Shown: positions 43,078 to 52,189 of the stretch, one piece after another | How the letters are laid out: every line of letters begins with the position of its first letter | How positions within the stretch are numbered: the first letter of the stretch is position 1 | NCBI RefSeq assembly: GCF_004770905.1 | Contig: NZ_RQHT01000014.1 | Coordinates: 248,001 to 312,000 of the forward strand | Source: Leptospira bandrabouensis | GTDB taxonomy: Bacteria; Spirochaetota; Leptospiria; Leptospirales; Leptospiraceae | Direction: 5' to 3' | Length of the DNA: 64,000 nucleotides | Translations under genes and position numbers: made by a program | The notes under the pieces: generated by a model | Told to the model about the DNA's origin: nothing | Database searches by the model: none | The model's input: the letters and a program-made list of their open reading frames with translations, nothing else

Positions 43078-43596
43078 ATGGAGACTCGCAAAGTTAGGAT
43101 TCTATTTTTAGCATTTTATGTTTTATCTCTCCTTGTTTGGATTGCTGAAGAAATTTTCACACTGACCAATCCATCGGAATATTTTGACCGATTCCGAATT
43201 ATCATTGCAACCGTTGAGTCCTTCATTGCCATTTCTTCCTTTTTGGTTGTCTTTATTCTATACAAAGAATTAAAAGCAGAAGCTGTAGAAAACATACATG
43301 CAAAGTCACAGATTCATGACTTAAAACGTACGAACCGAATTTTAAAAAATCCAGAACTTGGATTTTGGGCAGAGGCCAAAGCCCAAATGGAAGAATGGAA
43401 TCTTTCGGAAGCAGAAACGGAAATTGCCATTCTTTTACTCCGTGGATTCTCCCAAAAACAAATTGCCGCTGTCCGCAAAAAAAGCCTACGAACCATAGAA
43501 AACCAAACCGCCTCCATATATGAAAAATCGTCCATGAGGGGAAAATTGGAATTTATTTCTTACTTTTTAACTCCCCTCCTGCCCGAAGAAGACTAA
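43078..43596 (+). CDS. Membrane-anchored LuxR-type HTH regulator
   Basis: 172 residues. Two N-terminal membrane helices (about 8-24 and 42-62), a short helical linker, then a LuxR-type DNA-binding domain (about 108-165): LSEAETEIAILLLRGFSQKQIAAVRKKSLRTIENQTASIYEKSSMRGKLEFISYFL, with the recognition helix in RTIENQTASIYEKS. No receiver or ligand-binding domain is present, so a membrane signal or partner must control it. It is close to the cyclase pair, and the 16-bp motif is next to both. Confidence 0.85.
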   Translation: METRKVRILFLAFYVLSLLVWIAEEIFTLTNPSEYFDRFRIIIATVESFIAISSFLVVFILYKELKAEAVENIHAKSQIHDLKRTNRILKNPELGFWAEAKAQMEEWNLSEAETEIAILLLRGFSQKQIAAVRKKSLRTIENQTASIYEKSSMRGKLEFISYFLTPLLPEED

Positions 43597-43646
43597 ACAA
43601 AAAACCTTGACCATTCCCATTTTCTTTGTTTTTTATAGATTGTTTT

Positions 43647-45209
43647 ATGAAAAATAAGAGAATCCTAATTACGCCGATTTTTCTTTTGATCTGCACTTTC
43701 CCTATCCTTTCTCAAACCACATTGGAGGAAAGGGACAAACAACGACAATCAGGTCTCATCACAGCAAACCAAAAGAAACAGGAAGAAATTTTACAAAAAT
43801 ACAATGACTTCGTAAATCGAGTGCAAACTAAATTTCCTGGATTCAAAATTTCATCCTCTCCCATTGATTTAAAACAAGCGGAAGGGATTGCAGATCATAA
43901 TGCAGCCCCCGGTTCCAAAGATAAAAAATTTAAATCTCTTTCTGCCATTGCTGCCGAAAGTTTTTTTCTCCAACTCGAACCTTCGAATACAATCGCTAAT
44001 CGTTCCCAGGTAAAGGTCAAAAAGGGAGATTCATTAGAAGTTGTTATGGTCCTAAAACAAGACGTAACAGAAAAAAAGGAAGGACCACATTGGGTTTTGG
44101 TTCGAACCAAATCCAAACAAGAAGGTTATGTGACTCAAGATTTGCTATCGCAAACCAAACCTGCCGTTAAATCCAGAAACACAGAGGGACTCTCTTTAGA
44201 TTTGTCTTCTCTTTCAGGACGAATCTCTGAACCAGCTAACAACAATTATTCAGAAAGTAAAAAAGGAAAAGAAATGTGGGTCGAGGCAAGTTCTCTCAAT
44301 ATGCGAGGAGAACCTGATGTCAATGCTTATGTGGTGGCAAGACTCCCCAAAGGCCTAAAAGTCAAAATCGAATCTTCAACAACCACAGAAGATACCATAG
44401 ATGGAATCACTTCGTATTGGTTTCAAATTTCGTCTGCATACGGAAATGGATGGGTCTTTGGTGGATATTTGAGTTCTTCCGAAGTTGTATCTTATGATGT
44501 CCAACCTGGAGAAATTAACTATCCCCAAGAAAATCCTGATGAATTAAAAAATGGGGAAAAACGATTTGTTCGTTCCACAAGTTTAAGAATGCGAGATGAA
44601 CCAAACGATTATGGTTCTGTTGTGACAACAATTCCAGGTGATGAAAAAATCAAAATCATTGATTCTAAAAAAGAAATAGAAACCATCGGAGGAGTGAGGT
44701 CCAAGTGGTTATACGTTTCTTGGAATGATGAATGGGAAGGTTGGATCTTTGGAGGATTTGTATCCAAAGAACTAGGCCCTCTTGTTGACAGTGACGATAT
44801 TTCCAAATACTTTCAAATCCCTGTAGATAACGACCGTTACGTGTCATCCAATTTTGGAACGCGAGTAGATCCAGTGACCGGTAAAGTTGGTGCATTTCAC
44901 TCAGGTATTGATTTACCAGCATCCATTGGTACTCCAATAAAAGCCGTGAGCGACGGAAAAGTTTGGAGAACCACAACAACTAGCGGTGGTTATGGGATGC
45001 TAACTATTTTAAGTCATAAAAACAATATTTTTACATACTATGCACACCAAAACGAACGCCAAGTAAAAGAAGGTGACACTGTCCGATCAGGCGACATCAT
45101 TGGTCAGGTTGGCAATACCGGTAAATCTACCGGCCCACATTTACATTTTGAAGTTAGGAAAGGCCCTGACCAACAAGCATTGGATCCTGACGCCTATTTA
45201 CCCAAATGA
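43647..45209 (+). CDS. SH3b-repeat M23 (LytM-type) endopeptidase
   Basis: 520 residues from ATG 43647; the frame goes 21 bp further upstream. Signal peptide (LLICTFPILSQ). Three SH3b-like domains (about 105-170, 205-280, 305-375; NMRGEPDVNAYVVARLPKG and RMRDEPNDYGSVVTTIPGD are typical). C-terminal M23 domain (about 400-515): HSGIDLPA (His and Asp zinc ligands), YYAHQNE and GPHLHFEV (HxH). It should cleave peptidoglycan cross-links in the periplasm. TTGACC at 43607 may be its -35. Coupled to the ankyrin gene by ATGA. Confidence 0.93.
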   Translation: MKNKRILITPIFLLICTFPILSQTTLEERDKQRQSGLITANQKKQEEILQKYNDFVNRVQTKFPGFKISSSPIDLKQAEGIADHNAAPGSKDKKFKSLSAIAAESFFLQLEPSNTIANRSQVKVKKGDSLEVVMVLKQDVTEKKEGPHWVLVRTKSKQEGYVTQDLLSQTKPAVKSRNTEGLSLDLSSLSGRISEPANNNYSESKKGKEMWVEASSLNMRGEPDVNAYVVARLPKGLKVKIESSTTTEDTIDGITSYWFQISSAYGNGWVFGGYLSSSEVVSYDVQPGEINYPQENPDELKNGEKRFVRSTSLRMRDEPNDYGSVVTTIPGDEKIKIIDSKKEIETIGGVRSKWLYVSWNDEWEGWIFGGFVSKELGPLVDSDDISKYFQIPVDNDRYVSSNFGTRVDPVTGKVGAFHSGIDLPASIGTPIKAVSDGKVWRTTTTSGGYGMLTILSHKNNIFTYYAHQNERQVKEGDTVRSGDIIGQVGNTGKSTGPHLHFEVRKGPDQQALDPDAYLPK

Positions 45210-47143
45210 AACATAATCTGATTACCTTTAGTTTATTCCTTCAACTCGTTTCTTTCGGAACAAGTTTTGCACAAGACAACCCAATAGAAACGACTTCGGT
45301 CATACAAACTGCCCCCGATATGGTGCAGATTCTTATCAAAGGGAATTTAAAAGAATTTGAAACTGCCATTGCCAACGGTGGAGATATCAATGCCAGTGAT
45401 GAATCAGGAAAATCACTTCTTGTACTTGCAGTCGAAAAAAACAAACCAAAACATTTTGAAATCCTACTTAGCCAAGGTGCCGACCTGAACAAAAGGGATT
45501 TGTCCGGCAAAACACTGTTACATTATGTGGTCACTTCTCGTTTTACAAACCAAATTAAAACCATTGTGGAAAAAGGAGCAGACCTCAATGCTTACGATGC
45601 TGATGGAAATACTGCCCTTCATGTAGCTGTTTTAAAATCGAATCTCGCCGTACAGAAGTTACTTGTTGAAAGTAAAGCCGATGTAAATTTAAGAAACAAT
45701 CCACGAAAGTCTCCGCTGTATTTAGCATTCGAAAAGTCAAAGACAGACTCTATCAACTACCTACTCCAAAACGGAGCTGATATTAACCTTCCAGATTTAA
45801 CGGGAAGAACTACAGTATTTGTTTCCATCGACCAAAAGAATTTAAAACTATTGACTCTAAGTTTAGATTCCAATGGAAATCCAAATACAGAAGATACAAA
45901 ATCCATTCGACCAGTTGTATTTGCCATAGAAAAAGGATTTACCCAAGGTTTGGAAGTTTTATTGAACCGAGGTGCAGACGTAAATGCCAAAACTCCAGAA
46001 GGAGAGTCTTTACTATTTTATGCACTCGAGAAGAAAAATCTAACAGCGATTAATCTACTTTTAAAAAAAGGCCTCAATGTTGATTCAAAAAATCTTAGTG
46101 GAAAAACTTTGTTTGAACTCGCCTTACAAAAAAACGATTCTAACTTACTAAAACTTGTTTTGGATGCTGGAGCAAATCCTAACCAAATACTTTCCACAAA
46201 CAAAAATCCACTGGAAGACACTATCGAATCTTCAAAGTGGGCGCTTGCCGATATCTTAATACAAAAAAACGCCGATCTATTGACGCCGAATCCTTCTGGG
46301 TATCTTCCTATTCATTTGGCATCCCGAAAATCCGGACTCAGAATTGTAGAAGCTTTGCTAAAAAAGAATGTCCCAGTGGATGCTTTAAATCTTAAAACCA
46401 ATGAAACTTCTCTTTCTTTAGCCTTAGAAAATAAACAAATAGCGATAGCAAAGTTTCTTTTATCAAAAAAGGCAGATCCCAATCACAAACAAAAAGACGG
46501 GGTTAGTTTAATTTTTTCAACTATCGAAAGAAAAGATGCAGATGCATTTAAACTTTTGGTATCAGCAGGTGCCGACCTTCAACCATTAAATGAAGAAGGA
46601 GAAAACCTCATCACAGTAGTTTGTAAATTGGATACTGAAAAAAAAGAACAAAAGTTTGCTGACGAAACCATCAAGTTGTTGGTTACCAAAGGTTTAAACC
46701 CAAATACAAAAAACAAACGCGGATTAAGTGCACTTCATATTACACTGAATCGAAACCGTATTGATACTATGTCCCAACTGATCACGTTAGGTGCAGACCC
46801 TAACCTAACAGACAATAACGGTCTTACTGTTTTACACAAGGCAATCCAAAAGTTTTTGACTTCACGAGATACATCCCAGTCAGAAAGTTACAAGAAATTA
46901 GTACTATTCCTAGTGGAGAGAAGAGCCAATATCAACCAACAGGATAAATTAGGGAAAACTATACTTTCCGAACTAGCAATCCAGTTTGATCCTGGTAAAA
47001 GCGATTCTATTTTGGAATTAGCTAGGGTGTTCGTTCTAAACGGCGGAGATTCTAAAGTGAAAGACAAAATGGGAAAGTCTCCTCTAGATTATGCTGAGGA
47101 AAAAAGAATTCCTGAACTCATTGAGATTTACCACGGCCTTTAA
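45206..47143 (+). CDS. Exported ankyrin-repeat protein
   Basis: 645 residues with signal peptide (MKHNLITFSLFLQLVSFGTSFAQ). About sixteen ankyrin-type units from residue 40 to the end, many with the consensus core (DADGNTALHVAVLKSNLAVQKLLVESKADVN; NKRGLSALHITLNRNRIDTMSQLITLGADPN). A periplasmic protein-binding scaffold is expected. ATGA overlap with the M23 gene and TAATG with the first cNMP-binding gene make it the centre of a coupled run. The partner could be the M23 enzyme, by position. Confidence 0.9.
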   Translation: MKHNLITFSLFLQLVSFGTSFAQDNPIETTSVIQTAPDMVQILIKGNLKEFETAIANGGDINASDESGKSLLVLAVEKNKPKHFEILLSQGADLNKRDLSGKTLLHYVVTSRFTNQIKTIVEKGADLNAYDADGNTALHVAVLKSNLAVQKLLVESKADVNLRNNPRKSPLYLAFEKSKTDSINYLLQNGADINLPDLTGRTTVFVSIDQKNLKLLTLSLDSNGNPNTEDTKSIRPVVFAIEKGFTQGLEVLLNRGADVNAKTPEGESLLFYALEKKNLTAINLLLKKGLNVDSKNLSGKTLFELALQKNDSNLLKLVLDAGANPNQILSTNKNPLEDTIESSKWALADILIQKNADLLTPNPSGYLPIHLASRKSGLRIVEALLKKNVPVDALNLKTNETSLSLALENKQIAIAKFLLSKKADPNHKQKDGVSLIFSTIERKDADAFKLLVSAGADLQPLNEEGENLITVVCKLDTEKKEQKFADETIKLLVTKGLNPNTKNKRGLSALHITLNRNRIDTMSQLITLGADPNLTDNNGLTVLHKAIQKFLTSRDTSQSESYKKLVLFLVERRANINQQDKLGKTILSELAIQFDPGKSDSILELARVFVLNGGDSKVKDKMGKSPLDYAEEKRIPELIEIYHGL

Positions 47144-47577
47144 TGTCCATTCCTAAAAAAGATAATCGAATCAACATTTTCGACTTCGTAAACACAGTCC
47201 CTACGAAGACCTTCAAACGAGGAGAAATCATCGTTAGAGAAGGAGAACCGTCTAACGAAAGAATGTATTTCATTTTAAGTGGAACACTATCCGTAGGTAT
47301 GGGTGCTCCTGACCAAGGAAATTTTCATGAAGTACGAAAACTCTCGACGGGTGAATTCTTTGGAGAAATTGCACTGATTTCCAGTCACCCACGAGCTATG
47401 ACCGTTTTTATAGATTCAGACCGAGCTCAACTTGGAATTTTAGACAAACAAAACTTAATACGTATCGCTAACTCCAATCCTATGTTTGTCTACGCATTAT
47501 TACAAACTTATGTAGAACGTTTGATAGAAGCCGAACAAAAATTAAAAGATCTTACGGAGACTAGTGATGGGACTTAA
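47143..47577 (+). CDS. Stand-alone cyclic-nucleotide-binding protein 1
   Basis: 144 residues, one cNMP-binding beta-roll (about 18-125). Phosphate-binding cassette GEFFGEIALISSHPRAMTV keeps the Glu and Arg that bind ribose and phosphate. A C-terminal helix (YVERLIEAEQKLKDL) follows, but no DNA-binding domain, so it is not a CRP-type factor. It could bind cAMP from the cyclase 5 kb upstream. One-base overlap with the ankyrin gene. Confidence 0.9.
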   Translation: MSIPKKDNRINIFDFVNTVPTKTFKRGEIIVREGEPSNERMYFILSGTLSVGMGAPDQGNFHEVRKLSTGEFFGEIALISSHPRAMTVFIDSDRAQLGILDKQNLIRIANSNPMFVYALLQTYVERLIEAEQKLKDLTETSDGT

Positions 47578-48076
47578 AGAATCACTCGCAAAACTTAGTA
47601 TGATCAATATCAAACGAGGGGAAGTACTCTTTAAGGAAGGAGTGCCTTCTAATGGCGCCATGTTTTTTTTGTTTGAAGGACAATTAGATATTTATAAACA
47701 AATCGAAAACAAACACGTTAAGCTCAGAAGTATTTTACCTGGTGAATTTTTTGGGGAAATGGCAATTATCAACAATAGCCCAAGAGCAGCTTCTATTGTT
47801 GTAGTTTCGGAATCAGCAAAATTAGGAATTATCAACAGAACTACTTTTGTTCAGATGAGCCAAGAAAGTCCCGAGTTTCTATTTTTATTACTAAAAAAAG
47901 TAATCGAAAGACTTTATGAAACAGATGGAAAAATTCGAGCCATCAAACGAAAACAAGACGAAGACTCTGTGATTGCCAAAATGATTCCTACACCAAGTGC
48001 AACCTCTAGTGAAAGTAATGAATCAATAGTCACACAAGATCCATTTTCTGAAAATACAACACCAATCGGAGAATGA
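47567..48076 (+). CDS. Stand-alone cyclic-nucleotide-binding protein 2
   Basis: 169 residues from ATG 47567, with GGAG 7 nt upstream inside the previous gene (overlap 11 bp). Second cNMP beta-roll with cassette GEFFGEMAIINNSPRAASI, again with Glu and Arg. C-terminal 40 residues are a Ser/Thr/Pro-rich tail. No output domain. It may form a heterodimer with its neighbour, by analogy and position. Confidence 0.9.
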   Translation: MGLKESLAKLSMINIKRGEVLFKEGVPSNGAMFFLFEGQLDIYKQIENKHVKLRSILPGEFFGEMAIINNSPRAASIVVVSESAKLGIINRTTFVQMSQESPEFLFLLLKKVIERLYETDGKIRAIKRKQDEDSVIAKMIPTPSATSSESNESIVTQDPFSENTTPIGE

Positions 48077-48080
48077 TTCT

Positions 48081-48791
48081 CTAACTTTGTTTTTTACGTT
48101 TTAATTTAAAAATTTCTGGGGAAATTTGTATTTCAGGAACCACCCATCCCCTATCTTCCACAACTAAATCTCTAATGACATCAGCAATTTGATCAGGTAA
48201 TAAAAAAGATTTTGGATCTTCGTCTGGTTCAAAGTTTAAATGATTATAAAAATCGGTTTTAGTGATATCAGGTATGATTAAATGCACTTTCACACCAAAC
48301 TTTCGTAATTCGGCAAATAATTCTCTAGCATAATGATGGATTCCTGCTTTGAGAGAAGCATATACATTACCCCAGGGAGAAATTTCTTTTCCAGAGACAG
48401 AACCAATAAATACAATCCGCCCTTGGTTTTGTTTTAAATACCTAGTAACCTTAGTTGTTAACAACATTGGTGCAGTTATGTGGAGACTCACCATCTCACG
48501 AATTTTATCAGAAGATAATTCTTCTACTGGAGAAAAATAAGCAAGACCTGCATTATGAACCACTAAACTTATATCTTTTTTATCAGGGATAGAATCTAAC
48601 AACGAATCCAATTGTTTCGCATTGGTAAGATCACATTCGATTAAATGAAACATTTTGTCCGCATAAATACAATTTTCCGGGTTTCTAGAAACTCCATAAA
48701 CCTTGTAACCTAAACCAACTAACATCTTAGAAATGGATAGTCCTATTCCTCTAGATGCGCCCGTAACAAATGCAACTTTTGGAACAGTCAC
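48081..48791 (-). CDS. Short-chain dehydrogenase/reductase
   Basis: 236 residues from GTG 48791, which overlaps the stop of the upstream gene as GTGA and has GGAGG 4 nt before it; the frame reaches 48812 but without an RBS. TGASRGIG nucleotide-binding loop, HNAGLAY, catalytic Ser (IGSVSG) and YASLK motif are all present. NAD(P)-dependent oxidoreductase; substrate unknown. Last gene of a five-gene run. Confidence 0.9.
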   Translation of the reverse strand: MTVPKVAFVTGASRGIGLSISKMLVGLGYKVYGVSRNPENCIYADKMFHLIECDLTNAKQLDSLLDSIPDKKDISLVVHNAGLAYFSPVEELSSDKIREMVSLHITAPMLLTTKVTRYLKQNQGRIVFIGSVSGKEISPWGNVYASLKAGIHHYARELFAELRKFGVKVHLIIPDITKTDFYNHLNFEPDEDPKSFLLPDQIADVIRDLVVEDRGWVVPEIQISPEIFKLKRKKQS

Positions 48792-49702
48792 AATGCCTCC
48801 ATAAAATCCCAAACAAGTTTAGATCCATCAATTACTTTCGTAGTTTTCCCCTGATTGATAAAAGGAATCATTGGTGTTTCACCTGGCCAACTATGACCAA
48901 GTCCATTTAATTGAATCAAACCAACTTTGGAATTTTCGGCACAAAACTCAAAACGTAAAAAATCTATTTTAATATCAGAATTTTCTTCCTTAAAATTTTC
49001 AGATTTTTTTGTTAGGTTATCATTACAAGAATTCCACTCTTTCCATCGATTTATAGAATCATCAACAGAAAGAATCTCCCCTCCATCCCGCACATAACCA
49101 CCACTATACGGAACCAATGGGTCATCAGTTCCTGCAATGATGCCAACAGAAACAGGTTTTGTTTTTAAATTTAATTTCCTCTTTAAAGTAAATACGGATA
49201 GTTGAGCAGCTACACTCACAACTCCTTTCCACAATTCTGGTTTTTCAACAGCCAATCGTTGCGCCATAAAACCACCATTGGAATGACCAACTAAATAAAT
49301 TTCTTTTGGATTTACAGATCCTTCGGCAACTAAACGTTTTACAATGGACTCAATGAAAACTACATCATTGATTTTATTTTGATCTGCCGGGGTATTTCCC
49401 CTTCCGTCAGCCCAACTCCTTTTAAAACCATCAGGAAACACTACTACAAAACCTTTGGTATCAGATAGAATATCCAACTTGGTTTGTTTGATCATGGAAA
49501 AACCTGAACCAAATCGCCCATGCAATGCAACTAACATAGGAATTGGTGATCCATCCCATTTTTTGGGATAATGAACAATATATGTTCTTTTATTGTTTTG
49601 AATTTCTAAAAAATCTAATTTTTCATTTGGAGATAACTTTCGAGAAAGTCCCATACATGAAAAAATAAAAAAAACAATTGTTAATACAAAGTATAGTCTC
49701 AT
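48788..49702 (-). CDS. Lipoprotein esterase of the PHB-depolymerase/feruloyl-esterase (LpqC-like) family
   Basis: 304 residues. Lipobox IFSC (Cys16). Catalytic elements: ALHGRFGSG (oxyanion), GHSNGGFMAQRLA (nucleophile Ser), GTDDPLVPYSGG (acid) and LGHSWPG (His). Secreted members cleave polyhydroxyalkanoate or aromatic esters; substrate here unknown. ATGA overlap with the lipoprotein gene upstream. Confidence 0.87.
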   Translation of the reverse strand: MRLYFVLTIVFFIFSCMGLSRKLSPNEKLDFLEIQNNKRTYIVHYPKKWDGSPIPMLVALHGRFGSGFSMIKQTKLDILSDTKGFVVVFPDGFKRSWADGRGNTPADQNKINDVVFIESIVKRLVAEGSVNPKEIYLVGHSNGGFMAQRLAVEKPELWKGVVSVAAQLSVFTLKRKLNLKTKPVSVGIIAGTDDPLVPYSGGYVRDGGEILSVDDSINRWKEWNSCNDNLTKKSENFKEENSDIKIDFLRFEFCAENSKVGLIQLNGLGHSWPGETPMIPFINQGKTTKVIDGSKLVWDFMEAL

Positions 49703-50232
49703 ATTTCTTTAATTTCCAATTTAGTGGCTTCTATCAATTGTTCTTTATAAATTTTATTTGGCCAATGTGTGATCATAAAAATTACAACTGGAATTCCCCG
49801 CCACTGGTCCATACCCATATCATAAACAAATTCCTTTTCCACCTCACCTAAATTAGAATATCGAAATGTAAGCGTAGATTCTGTTCTGATATGAGATGGA
49901 ACAAAACCTCCCGACAAAAATGTCAAAAGAAAGTTTAATCGATGTATCCACAAATACCGATAAGCAGGCTCTCTCTTTTGAAGAATTACTTCTAATTCTA
50001 AATTGGAATTTGGATCGAGAATGAATCCTTCTTTTAATAAAACTTCCAAGATCGCATTTTTTTCATCATCATAACGATAAAACCCAGTAAAAACAATTCT
50101 TACCTTTTCTTTTCCCATTGATAAGGTTTTACGTTCTTTTGATATAACTTTATCAGGAAAAGCAGCACAATTAAAAAGGGAGGAAATCAGAATCAAAGGA
50201 ATTAAAAACTTTATACTAATTTTATAGTTCAT
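49699..50232 (-). CDS. Lipoprotein of unknown function (pair member 2)
   Basis: 177 residues, lipobox LFNC (Cys22). Beta-rich mature domain (VRIVFTGFYRYDDEKNAILEVLLKEGF ... LELEVILQK), followed by two hydrophobic stretches (LNFLLTFLSGGFVP and GIPVVIFMITHWP). Similar layout to its neighbour at 50222, so they may be distant paralogues. Overlaps it by 11 bp. Confidence 0.6.
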   Translation of the reverse strand: MNYKISIKFLIPLILISSLFNCAAFPDKVISKERKTLSMGKEKVRIVFTGFYRYDDEKNAILEVLLKEGFILDPNSNLELEVILQKREPAYRYLWIHRLNFLLTFLSGGFVPSHIRTESTLTFRYSNLGEVEKEFVYDMGMDQWRGIPVVIFMITHWPNKIYKEQLIEATKLEIKEI

Positions 50233-50839
50233 TTTTTGTATCTCCTAAAAATTCAGAAACTTTTTCAGTAAGAATCGGCTTCCATTCCTTGCGATCATCT
50301 CCCCACATCAAAAGAAGAGAAACCCAACCAAACACGCGATAGGATTCCATTGGATACCTATATTCCCTTTCAAATTTACCTTTTTTACTTAATCTAAAAA
50401 CCAAATAGTCATCATCTCGATCAATATCAGGTATGACAAAAAAGGTACTAATCGCAAGGAAACGGTTCACCAAATAAACTCCAAATCTGACAGGATCCCT
50501 ATCCGGTAAATAAGAAACAGGTTCTGCTGCTTCTCCTAAAAAGAATTTGAATTTCGGACTTGATTCCAATATGATTTGGACATGGGCATCTGTTTTTGCA
50601 GGGTCCATATAACGAACATTCGTAAACTTCCCAGAAGACTGTAAAGCTGAGAGAATAAAAGATATCCTTCTACGATCCGCTTCATCATCCCAACCGATTA
50701 ATTCATAACTTAAGGATTTGTTTTTTATATTTTTAGAAAAATCAACCTTAGGTCTTTCTGAGGAATAAAATACTGAACAAGAAATAAGAGAAAATGTTAA
50801 GAATATACTCAACCAAATAATTAAAAATCTTTGCCGCAT
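50222..50839 (-). CDS. Lipoprotein of unknown function (pair member 1)
   Basis: 205 residues, lipobox LISC (Cys21). Mature domain begins SLSYELIGWDDEADRRRISFILSALQSSGKFTNVRYMD and includes VQIILES, then hydrophobic FGVYLVNRFLAISTFFVIPDI and VFGWVSLLLMW. Order of strands and hydrophobic stretches parallels 49699-50232. 5 bp after the AlkC gene, same strand. Confidence 0.6.
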   Translation of the reverse strand: MRQRFLIIWLSIFLTFSLISCSVFYSSERPKVDFSKNIKNKSLSYELIGWDDEADRRRISFILSALQSSGKFTNVRYMDPAKTDAHVQIILESSPKFKFFLGEAAEPVSYLPDRDPVRFGVYLVNRFLAISTFFVIPDIDRDDDYLVFRLSKKGKFEREYRYPMESYRVFGWVSLLLMWGDDRKEWKPILTEKVSEFLGDTKNEL

Positions 50840-50844
50840 TTTTC

Positions 50845-51951
50845 CTATCCTCTTTTCAATTCAAATTTTTGTGATTTGTATTCATTGCCATTTAACAAAA
50901 TCGATATAGTATGTAATCCGGGATAGTAAACCCTTGTAGTGATAGGTACAAATGAATGTTTTTTAGAAATCGCTACTTCTTCATTTGGCAATAAATTTCT
51001 TTCACCTAACTGGAAAACTTTATATCCATAAGAGCCATTTGCTAACATAAACCCAATTTTGTATTCTATTCTAACCTTAGTTTTATCCTTAGGTGTTTGT
51101 TTGATTGATACAGTAAACTCAAGTGAACTTCCCATTTTGACTATTTTATTTAATACTTCAAATTTGATTCGTTTTGGTTTCCATTTTGTATCATAAGAAA
51201 AGAAAGATAGTGCCTTGGTATTTCCTTTTTTTAAAAGTGTTCGCAAAGAATGTTTTAAATTTTTATCCAATTCTTTGGACTTACCAAACTTAGATTTACA
51301 AAACTCCAATACTAATTCAGGATTTAGTTTGGAAATATCATTTAAATGATTTGCTGCACTTCTTCGAACAATTTCGTTTTTATCATCCCAAAGAGTTTCG
51401 ATAATAGACATATGAATTTCTGGATTCTTTTTAATTTCAGGAATACCGATTCCCCACGGTAACATTGGGCGACTACCTTCACTTGCCAGTCGCCTAACCA
51501 TTGGCTCCTTATGTTTTGACCAATCATGCATTTGTTTTAACGTTTTATCAAAATGCTCTCTATAGAAGAACCGAATCGCAAATTCAGCACTAGAAAAAAC
51601 GGTAAGTTTTTCCAACACTTTCATTGATGTGTCGAAATCATCTAATCCCGATTTGGTGACAACATCGTTTAAAAAGATATAGGGAAAATTAAAATCAGAA
51701 ACTCCATAACAGCGCAAAGTTTCGATTAGTTGAAATAATTTAGGATAGATTTTGGAAAGTGGGCCATGCCAATTTTCTACCAATACTTCAGACAGACGGT
51801 TGATCCTTTCCTTTAATTCCATTTCTTTCCAAGGTGAGGCCAATACTTGTTTTTGAAACGTGAGAGGATTGATTTTGGAATCAACCTTAGCGATTTGGTT
51901 TCCTAACCCGAGAACCCACTCCCGAGAATACATTTCTTTCAAAGGTTCCAT
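50845..51951 (-). CDS. alkC: AlkC-type DNA alkylation repair protein
   Basis: 368 residues, full length for AlkC with its C-terminal Ig-like domain. HEAT-like repeats: LKERINRLSEVLVENW, RRLASEGSRPMLPWGIGIPEI (active-site region of AlkC) and KNEIVRRSAANHLNDISKLNPELVLEFC. C-terminal 100 residues are a beta-sandwich (KVRIEYKIGFML ... HTISILLNG). It should excise 3-methyladenine-type bases. First gene of an operon with two lipoproteins, an esterase and an SDR, an unusual company for a DNA glycosylase. Confidence 0.85.
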   Translation of the reverse strand: MEPLKEMYSREWVLGLGNQIAKVDSKINPLTFQKQVLASPWKEMELKERINRLSEVLVENWHGPLSKIYPKLFQLIETLRCYGVSDFNFPYIFLNDVVTKSGLDDFDTSMKVLEKLTVFSSAEFAIRFFYREHFDKTLKQMHDWSKHKEPMVRRLASEGSRPMLPWGIGIPEIKKNPEIHMSIIETLWDDKNEIVRRSAANHLNDISKLNPELVLEFCKSKFGKSKELDKNLKHSLRTLLKKGNTKALSFFSYDTKWKPKRIKFEVLNKIVKMGSSLEFTVSIKQTPKDKTKVRIEYKIGFMLANGSYGYKVFQLGERNLLPNEEVAISKKHSFVPITTRVYYPGLHTISILLNGNEYKSQKFELKRG

Positions 51952-52189
51952 ACAAACTAAAACGAATTTACATTTCCCTTCGTTAATTGGAACCGAAAAA
52001 GTAAACCAGCTTTAATATACGAATTACAAATAAACCCCCAATTTGTCGGTTTCTCGAAGTCGTAATAGATTTATCAATGAAAATTAGTTATGAAACGAAT
52101 TTACATACCACAAACTAACCCACTTCAAATGGGATAGATGTGGCTGAACCGCTAGATTTATGTATTTCGTATATAATGATTGGGATCGG
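51952..52189. promoter_or_regulatory. Intergenic region upstream of alkC with a 14-bp direct repeat
   Basis: No gene is seen. AAACGAATTTACAT occurs at 51960-51973, directly before the alkC ATG, and again at 52094-52107. ACAAACTAA flanks each copy on opposite sides. Could be an activator site for an adaptive-response-type regulator; evidence is only the repeat. Confidence 0.35.
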
